A DNA stretch of 64,000 bases from Branchiostoma lanceolatum (Eukaryota > Chordata > Leptocardii > Amphioxiformes > Branchiostomatidae), in contig NC_089735.1 of assembly GCF_035083965.1 (NCBI RefSeq), positions 4,738,001 to 4,802,000 of the forward strand. The letters are read 5' to 3'. The notes below the pieces were generated by a model that was given only the letters and a program-made list of their open reading frames with translations, was not told the DNA's origin and did not search any database. Shown one piece after another: positions 56,586 through 64,000 of the stretch (positions are counted from its first letter, which is position 1; every line of letters begins with the position of its first letter). The position numbers and the translations under genes are program-made.

Positions 56586-56809
56586 CTAGTTTTCGCCATT
56601 TTGTTTGTTTAGCAAGAACGAATTCTTGGCAAGCTCTCCAAAACTCTGGAAAACAAGGTTTTTCCGGTTTCAACCGTGACCTTTTGAGGATTCTACACAC
56701 AGTTGACAATTTTAGAAAGCGTTACAGAGGTTGCTGCGTCGATATAATGGCGTTTTGATGCAGTTGTGGACTCCAGTTTTCCGAGCAGGCAGAGCGCGGG
56801 TTGGTTGAG

Positions 56810-56875
56810 ATGAGACGGGGAGAGACCCGTCCGGAGGCCGATCCCGGCGACAACCGGCGCCGATCCAGCCTCTAA
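56810..56875 (+). CDS. Upstream ORF, 21 codons, before the unknown gene
   Basis: ATG at 56810 opens a 21-codon frame (MRRGETRPEADPGDNRRRSS, then L and stop) that terminates at 56875, two bases before the main ATG at 56878. It is very Arg-rich. It may regulate translation by reinitiation. Whether the transcript includes it is unknown. Confidence 0.35.
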   Translation: MRRGETRPEADPGDNRRRSSL

Positions 56876-56877
56876 TC

Positions 56878-56930
56878 ATGGCAGCACGGACCATGAGTAG
56901 AAACAGGAACATCCTCGATAAGCTGGAGAT
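56878..56930 (+). CDS. First coding exon of an unidentified gene
   Basis: ATG at 56878 begins MAARTMSRNRNILDKLE and ends at a strong donor GAGAT/gtaagt (56931). The upstream sequence is CpG-rich and promoter-like and carries a ZNF143-like site and a uORF. A second in-frame ATG (MSRNRNILDKLE) could also start translation. No later exon is recognisable up to 64000, so the first intron is longer than 7 kb. I do not recognise the protein from 17 residues and do not assign a function. Confidence 0.5.
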
Positions 56931-58979
56931 GTAAGTACCGTTTTATAACATTATACAAACCCAACCTTTATGACTTGTGGCCCACCTCTGTATGATCGGC
57001 CTGCGTACGTAGCTGGCCTGTAAGTGTAGCACAGTAGGGGCTCTTGTTTCCTAAACACAACACTTTCACCCCTAGATCGGTCATAACATGTACGATCTAA
57101 GGGCCTAACTGTCTCATTTGGCTGCCATCAAGTGCAGTCTCACAACTACGATAGAGTTTTCCAGCATCAAACCGCTCACCTGTTGGATCCCTCCAACCAT
57201 CTGTTACAAAAATACAGGGTTTGTTTGCGTGAGTTTTCACACCTCGCGAAGCCCACAACAACACGTTCTACAACATACACACATTTGAAGTCAGTGATAC
57301 TTCAGTTCATTTCAGGAGTATCTCACACAATCGAAGCATCAAGAGAATAGTCAGTATTTAGATTTACATTTAGAATAAGAACTATTCATTTTGCTGGACT
57401 TCAAAGTTTTCATGATCCTTGTAAAGTAAAAATCACAGCTGTGAAAACTTTTCAGTAAGTGTGAGGAAAACATAGTGAAAGTTGTCACTAGCACTATCTT
57501 ATTACAATTGTGAAAACTTCTTGGAGTTGGATATGACATCAGTCACTTATAATTCAACTCCTATTACCATAAAATTCAGCACAACAAGTTAGAACTTAAT
57601 AGAAGTCAGAATCTGGAGTGCCCATACTTGTAGCCTCTTGTTTCAAGTACCAAGCTTACCTTACTTGAGAGGTTGGAGGCAAATTGTTTCTCACACTCGT
57701 AAAGTAAGTATACTAACAGGATGGCTTTTCCTCAGCTTGTTTTACACATGGAGGATTTCTTTTTGTGATTAAGAAACAATTTCAATTCTAGATTGAAATT
57801 TTAGCTACTCTATTTAGAAGACATGTCACATGTGCATATACCATATGAACCCTTACACTGTCCTATCAATACTCAGTCCGGATCAGTAAAATATTTTTTA
57901 CCATGGATCAATGTGTGCTGTCCGATATCATACCAGACGGTGCATATCGATGGTGAGTATCATTATACTGAAAAATGTGAAATATTACAGGCAACATAAC
58001 TTCCTACCAAGAACAACAAATTGTAAAGCTTACAAAACGATGTGACTGTGCAAGGATGTTGTACAGTCGTTGGACTGTGTGAGGGGAATTGATAGCGAAC
58101 AAGGCAGAAACATTCCTGATGTCCAGATGAAAGTTGCCTGGGTGTCCCTTGGTCTCTCCACAGAGTACTCATAGGATGGCGGCTAGCCAAAACTGACACA
58201 ACCATCTGTGACAGGGGTCTTCTTTCTCATTCCTTTCCCTTTCACCTCAGGTCCTTTCTCACAAGCAAAACAGGTTTTTGTACAAGTAAATTGAACCAGA
58301 GACCTTGGAATAGAAGGTTTCTCTTCAGTGAAGACAGCTAAAAGGTAGAAAGTTATTTCAACCTTCTTCTTCTTAAGTTTTTGGTACCAAATTTGTTTCA
58401 ATGTTTAATAGACTACAGCAATGTGGTTGGTTGAGTGCCATGTACATAAATTGTACCATATGGTGCAAGAGCTGTAAACTGTGTAGTTCAGTGCCGTCTT
58501 TTACAATGTGCATCATCACCATCTCCCTTGGAGCTTCTGAAGTAAAGTAGTAAAGATAAAGAGGAGCAAAAAGTCCCCTTTCTTAATTCTTTGGAAGCAC
58601 ATTCTAGAATGGAACAGACAATTCTGTTGTTAAACCCCACCTACTAGCACTCAATGGTGAACAGTGTATTTACCACAACAGGTGGTTTCAGTAACTAACT
58701 TCAGTGAACTGTTTCAACCATGAAAAGATTTCCCAGTGTCACACCTGTAAAATTGCTGGAGTCATGTTACAGCTCTGTCAAGCATGTTTGTACAAAGGAC
58801 AGACTGCAGTGTATGGAAATACCAGCATACATTTATATCATCAGTTCTAAAACTCGGAAATTCATGTATGATCTGTTGTATACTCAAGATACCAATTACC
58901 CAAGCAACTGGATAGATTTGAAAATCCGCTGTCCTCACTGACGAGAGATAATAGATGCTGTCTGAAACTTCCGACCATT

Positions 58980-59045
58980 TAAGAATGTATCCAGTCGCTT
59001 GAGTAACTGTTATCTTACTACCTGGATGTCTAACCTTCATCAACA
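58980..59045. repeat. TACCTGGATGTCTAACCTTC repeat, partial copy
   Basis: Reads atccagtcgcttgagtaact, gttatcttactacctggatg, tctaaccttcatcaa. The same order occurs at 2395-2458 and 63090-63152, with a shorter piece at 52256-52272. Confidence 0.65.
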
Positions 59046-59719
59046 TAAACCCTTATAAAACCCTGCTTTTGTAGCTAATTCCATATTCAATACAAATTTA
59101 GCGTCAAAAGGCTACCTAATCAGGAAGAAAGTTAACTGAGCCCCAGAAAGAAGGGCTTTGTCGTTTGTCTTTTGAACAAATGTAGTTTTACTTTGGAATG
59201 TGTATCCCTTGACATATGACAAGTATGTATTTTTTTCTGCCAAACATTACAGGGTAGGTACACATTGCATGGATTCTCCTGGCAAACTCTTACGTACTGG
59301 ACTGTCACATCAATTTTCTGGACAAAGAACCTTTTATAGCCACAACTGACAGTTTTACTTTTACTATGACCTGTATGGGTCAGAAGTAGTTACTTAAGCT
59401 TTAAGGGTGATGTATTGTAATGTAGTTATGTCAGTTCTTTGACATTTGGTATACCTTTCAAAAATATATAGTGCAAATGGATTGTTTTGTCATCAGACCA
59501 TTTGAATGTTGGTGGTGTAATGTAGTGTACATTACTAACTTTGAAAGAATTATGCTTGTGTAGCATTTTAGTTTTTTACAGACATCCACACTCTCACTAG
59601 TTTCAGTCCTGATTTTAGCACCTTACTTTGTTATGACCATTATCCATGAGGGAAGTCATGAAAATTTGACTTATTACTCCGGGGAGGAGGTGTGACCTCC
59701 TTCTGGGAGTATTGGGAAT

Positions 59720-60118
59720 GTATTTGTTTGCGCGTTCGCAGCTATAACTCACGATCCCGCTGTCGCATTGGTGTGTAACTTGGCATATCGTTTGCCTGGT
59801 TCGGCGTGGTGATGCACAATAGCTTTGTTACACCACAACTACTTTAAACGTCAATCCAATATCGTAATTGCACCCCTATAATTAATGCTATGTCCCACTG
59901 CCCTGCCATAGGGACCATGTTATAATCCGTTATGCATGACTGGAATACTTCAGGCAGATACGGGGTATAAATCTTCCTTACTTGCTGTGATCGCATAGTC
60001 ACTGTTACATTGAAAAATAGACAACGTGCATCACCACACGCAACCTAGCAAACGATATACCAAGTTACATACCAATGCGGCAACGGGAATTGTGAGTTTT
60101 AGCTGCGAACATGTGTAG
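59720..60118. mobile_element. Long inverted-repeat element
   Basis: Left arm (about 59726-59840: ttcgcagctataactcacga, cgcattggtgtgtaacttgg, catatcgtttgcctggtt) and right arm (about 60000-60118) are reverse complements with moderate divergence. The spacer is about 165 bp. Non-coding. Confidence 0.7.
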
Positions 60119-62898
60119 AGTGACCTCCAGTCTGTGTATTAAGTATGCCTTGTCCACTCGCAACTCGCTTACAGTATGTGCGCACGGGACGGACGATGCA
60201 TTTTTACGCACAGTGTGAAAATGGGAAATCTCTGGACCTTCCAACTTACCACACTTGTAGTTTATAATACGGAGGCTGTGACAATGTAAAAAGTTTACGC
60301 AGGGGATGAAAGATTGTTGAGAAATATCTCTCAGAAAAGTGCGCGCGCCAGTGTCACTTCCGGGTGGTTAGATCCGGTGACCTTTGACCTTCGTGAAATG
60401 TTACGATAATATAAATTAGCCTTTTTTATTGCAAATAGCTTGATAGCTCTAGATCAGGCCGGCCTGCAATAAATTGTGGAAAGAGGATTTACTGCATATT
60501 TGTGATTTCTGATACATCTTTGTTGTAAGGCTGAATGGTTAGTTGATAATTGAAAAGGGGCCATCTAGATCTAACTTTGTGACTTTTCCCGGAATTTCTA
60601 GATCCCATCTATGTCATGCTGTAAAAACATACTTTTCAGCAGGTTGACCACTCCTGTATTGAAAGAAAAAGATAAACAACCATTTTTCTTTACTTGCTCT
60701 AAAACACTACTTGGACTGTGCAGAGATGCAAAGTTTGTGTGGGTCAATACTTGTACATACTATAAATACTTCACGGAGAATTGTGTCCTACGGACTCTTG
60801 TTTCTCTTAGATTTGATGCATCTTGTGGGCTCCCAATACTTCTGGTATTTAGATGCAGATCTTTTTGTTCTGTACTCAGCCTAAAAAAATCAAGATTATC
60901 AAACTTGACGGCTTGGTTTCTCACCGCCAAATTTTTCAGCGTTGGTTACACAAGTTGTTTTGTGCCTCGCCTGATTCTTGCGGCAGCTCTTTTCACAAAA
61001 CCTTCTCACATGTCCTCCAGATCCTCCAGCCATGTTTGTACAAACACAGACCCCTTCACGACAGAAAAGGCGGGAGAAGTGGTGTAGACGGTTTCCAACT
61101 TCTCAGCCTTCCCCACTTCTTTCCCCCCTTTCTTTGTGACCGTGGCTGTTTCTTTTTCCCATAGTGTATGGTTACAGAATGTTTGTGCAAGTGTTGCCAG
61201 TAGAGAGGTGGCCTGCGTAGCTGTTGTGTGATCTGTCTTCCCCCAACCAGATATCAGTTGTACATGTCGTCGCTCTTCAAACACGTCCTGTTGACTAACA
61301 GGGATGCGGTTACTTTCAAACAGAGAGGTTGTCGGCAAGCTGCCTGAGCCTTACCTTAGATCTTAGGTCCTCCTGCGCCTTCAGGTATATTGGGCAGCAA
61401 GTTTCCATCTCTTTCTGTCGTCCGCTGTGCCCTCAGCCTTTCACAGGCTTCCCTGGGCAATTAGTTTCAAACAGAGACTGAGAGAGGTTGCCGGCTCTCC
61501 TGAGCATGTTGCTTTGATATGTTGGTCGTCGGCTTCTCTGAAACAGATTTTTCCATTTTCGTGCGCCTTTTGTTGTCTTTTAGCTTTTAGTTTTGAAGAA
61601 AAGATCACTATAAAGTTTTTTGATGGGTTGATTGAAGCATGGTCTTGAATTATCAGTTCCAACTGCTTTTACTTTCTTTGTAGTCCCTTATCACAGAAGA
61701 TGATCACGACTGTATTCTCATTATGGAGGACCCAATGTGCCTTCTGAGTCCTCACATACAAGTCCTTGTACACTTTCTTCCAACTGTATCATACTTCATA
61801 GAACAAAAAAGCCATCTGATTTTTCACTTGCTTTCTGAAAGAGATGGCTGTTCCACGGAAAACTGTGGCCCTTGCAGCAGACATTTGAAAAATTTTTTGG
61901 GATTGCCTAGTATCATTATCACAAAAATACTGACCTTCACCATTGTTGCATGAAACCAGTACCTTGTGTTTTTTAATATTAGAAGCTAAAAGATTCCCAG
62001 TATGTGTTTGTTATGTTATAATGTAGCCTGTACTGTAGATATGTCTTTTCTTTCTAATTACCCACACCTGCTAACTCCTTTATGTGATAATAGCAGATAG
62101 ATAAAAGTTGTTGATGCTTAAATAACCGGCAGTAATTTAATCAAGAATGAACAGTGTTATCTCAGCAAGCTGCTAGAAGTTCTCTATTTGCAAATCTTCA
62201 GCATCATCTGAATGATTTAAAGATAAAAAGCCAAAGAGTTAGATAAAGAAAATTTTCCTTTCAATGAAGGTCTCAAAGAGATCTGAGAGTTGCTAGACCA
62301 ATAGTATGTCATCCCCACTGTATTGCTCTAGTTAGCATATCTTATTCTTGGATCTAGCAATCAGCAAAAGTTTGTGGGACAATTGCCCCTCTGTGCACAT
62401 GTGCTTATTTGTGCTGCAAGGCAGCCACAAGGATCATGGAACATTCGGTTGTTGGTTTAGGAAGGGAAATCATGAGATGACAGTTCACTGGTATTGTAGA
62501 TACCTGTGCTACCAGTAGAGCAGTGACTCGGTGGATATTGTACTTTCCCATATTGCCAGGAAAGAAAGTTTTAGCAGGCAGGAAATGATAGCTATGTAAA
62601 AACTAGTCTGTCGTCAGGCTATGTACAGTGTACATTCCAGATAGATAAAGAGATACACAACTGTCGGTTCTTATTACCCGTGAAACAGTTCTTATTGTTA
62701 AGTATGAAGTATTCCTTGTGAGCAGCTGTAAAGAAAGTGACACCCTAGCACCAGCAGAGTACCATAAGGTACTGCTGTGGTGTGTATTCACGCAAACTGG
62801 AGCAGGAATTTTCAGTTTAGGTGATTTGATATGCCTACAAGGTGTCAAACACCTGTTAATTGATGAGATGGAATGAGAGAACGCAAGTAGATTAGATG

Positions 62899-63121
62899 TT
62901 ATGGCAAAAATGATTCCTCAATCAACTGGATAAGATTTTGAAACAGTCAGACATTTCAGACAGTATCCACTGTCTTTCGTCAGTGACTAACGATAGTCGG
63001 TATAAAACCTGGTGTTCTCAGTCCCATCGTTAGTCACTGACGAAAGACAGTGGATACTGTCTGAAACGTCTGACTGTTTCAAAATCTTATCCAGTTGATT
63101 GAGGAATTATTTTTGGCATAT
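62899..63121. mobile_element. Palindromic MITE
   Basis: Arms of about 95 bp: ttatggcaaaaatgattcct and onward to cgtcagtgactaacgat, mirrored by atcgttagtcactgacgaaa and onward to attatttttggcatat. The loop is about 30 bp. Directly followed by the TACCTGGATGTCTAACCTTC motif. Confidence 0.8.
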
Positions 63122-64000
63122 TTTATTACCTGGATGTCTAACCTTCATCAAGGTAGGTTAGATGTTGCTTTTGAAACACTTTTTAGGTTACTGCTTAATC
63201 AGGTGGTTTAGTAGACGACTTATCCAGACAATTAAAAACATTTGCTCTTTTGCCAAAGTTCACAAAAGGTGACAAAAAGTCTCTAAAGTGCATACAGAAG
63301 TGCAGAACTTAATAGCGCCTAATGAAATCCATTCTGACACGGATTAAGTTAACATGTATTCAGCTGTTTACCAATGCTAGCCAAAAACAACATTCCAAAG
63401 TTATGGCAGAATATCGTTGTCCGAACCACAGCGGTGGTTTACCATTTACACCACAGGTGTTTCTAACAGAAGCTGCTTAATGAACTTCATGAAATGTGAC
63501 TATTATATATCAAGCCGTACATTCTTTGCGGGTATAAAGGAGAGGAGGGTTACATTCTTCTTTTAATTTGGGGCATAAGGGATGCTTGTTTATGTTCTTA
63601 AGCCAGTTATGGTGCAAGAAAAGAACATTTGACCCTTGAATCTAGGCCAGCCATGTTTTGTTTTCACAAGAGGAAAAGAGGCAAAGACTGGCATCTTTGT
63701 GATCATTCTCAGAACGGAGTGAATCAACATAATCCAGTGTGAAATGGGTCGAGTTAGGCTTACAAGCTTAGCTGTGCACCTTGTTGTTGCGGTACCTTTG
63801 CAACATTACAGGGTGGATGTTGGCATTAACCTTTGGTCCCTCCGTTGAGCACAGGTATGAAGTAGGCCAGCCTTTGATGACTCTCAGGTGGAATCTAGGC
63901 CATGTGTATCATTTCACCTTTGCTGGTGCACATCGTATTCACGGTATTGTTTGTTTGTTTGACAAGGCCACCCATAACTACAGCTAGGCCTATAAAATCC

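Larger units (their letters stand above)
52698..56877. other. OSTC downstream intergenic region
   Basis: Begins with the OSTC 3' UTR (signal at 52904). Contains a degenerate tandem region at 53525-53695, a SINE fragment at 54415, a palindromic MITE at 54647, an imperfect ACCAAGGAGG-type hairpin at 55214, and a short promoter-like block at 56550-56877. No coding exon recognised. Confidence 0.5.
56931..64000 (+). other. Probable first intron of the 56878 gene
   Basis: No conserved coding exon found on either strand. Contains the inverted-repeat elements at 59720 and 62899 and a TACCTGGATGTCTAACCTTC repeat at 58990-59045. 60610-61340 is relatively open in several frames but matches no family I know. 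Confidence 0.4.

Noticed and set aside
57900-57955. Exon-like ATG segment (MDQCVLSDIIPDGAYRW) ending at gtgagt
   Set aside because: Phase does not continue from the 56930 donor in a supported way, no acceptor is evident and no family is recognised.
60611-61087. 158-codon open frame on the plus strand
   Set aside because: No recognisable domain, Cys/Phe-rich biased composition, no splice-site context, and overlapping open frames on the other strand.
61006-61338. Minus-strand frame containing ISGWGKTD, reminiscent of trypsin-like proteases
   Set aside because: No catalytic triad context (no TAAHC or GDSGGP) and no exon borders; a short chance match.
63811-63853. Short segment bounded by ttacag and gtatga, resembling a small exon
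   Set aside because: The phase required after the 56930 donor gives an in-frame stop and the peptide matches nothing known.
1-64000. CRISPR arrays, rRNA genes, viral or bacterial operons
   Set aside because: None are visible; repeats are tandem minisatellites or inverted-repeat transposons and all recognisable genes are spliced animal genes.

Overview
The window is nuclear DNA of an animal. It has widely spaced multi-exon genes with GT-AG introns, AATAAA signals, tRNA-derived SINEs and many small inverted-repeat transposons. Protein similarity, gene order and the mix of miniature transposons best fit a cephalochordate (amphioxus, Branchiostoma). This is inferred from remembered protein families, not from a database search. 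There are no bacterial operons, CRISPR arrays or rRNA genes.

Layout. On the minus strand, 2114-3094 carries the first two coding exons of CNOT6/CNOT6L (CCR4-NOT deadenylase); the rest lies beyond position 1. Its probable non-coding first exon is near 18.2-18.6 kb, so about 15 kb of transposon-rich intron separates them. MRPL1 runs on the plus strand from 19328 to 25915 (10 exons, complete). DNAJC12 runs on the minus strand from 32840 to 27796 (5 exons, complete). SIRT1 runs on the plus strand from 34105 to 40065 (10 exons, 743 aa, complete), with a long 3' UTR to about 43.38 kb. A VAMP7-like longin R-SNARE runs on the minus strand from 47125 to 44287 (5 exons). OSTC runs on the plus strand from 48113 to 52697 (4 exons, 149 aa). 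At 56878-56930 there is the first coding exon of an unidentified plus-strand gene that continues past 64000.

Gene arrangement. Three divergent pairs (CNOT6/MRPL1, DNAJC12/SIRT1, VAMP7-like/OSTC) alternate with two convergent junctions (MRPL1/DNAJC12 and SIRT1/VAMP7-like). To my knowledge two of the divergent pairs are also adjacent and head to head in human (CNOT6L-MRPL1 on 4q21, DNAJC12-SIRT1 on 10q21). The window therefore seems to preserve ancient chordate microsynteny. The genes are housekeeping functions (mRNA deadenylation, mitochondrial translation, Hsp70 co-chaperone, NAD-dependent deacetylation, vesicle fusion, N-glycosylation) and do not form one pathway.

Non-genic DNA is dominated by miniature inverted-repeat elements. 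The largest is a 2 kb foldback element at 8606-10616. Others include TA-flanked elements, palindromes with 9-bp target duplications, hAT-like elements, and a repeated ACTGTAAATGC-ended family that other repeats have invaded. I did not find a clearly new multi-gene system. The most interesting signals are the conserved divergent pairs, a pre-miRNA-like hairpin between DNAJC12 and SIRT1, a minisatellite that supplies an OSTC splice acceptor, a decayed duplicated DNAJC12 exon, and nested transposons in SIRT1 and DNAJC12 introns.
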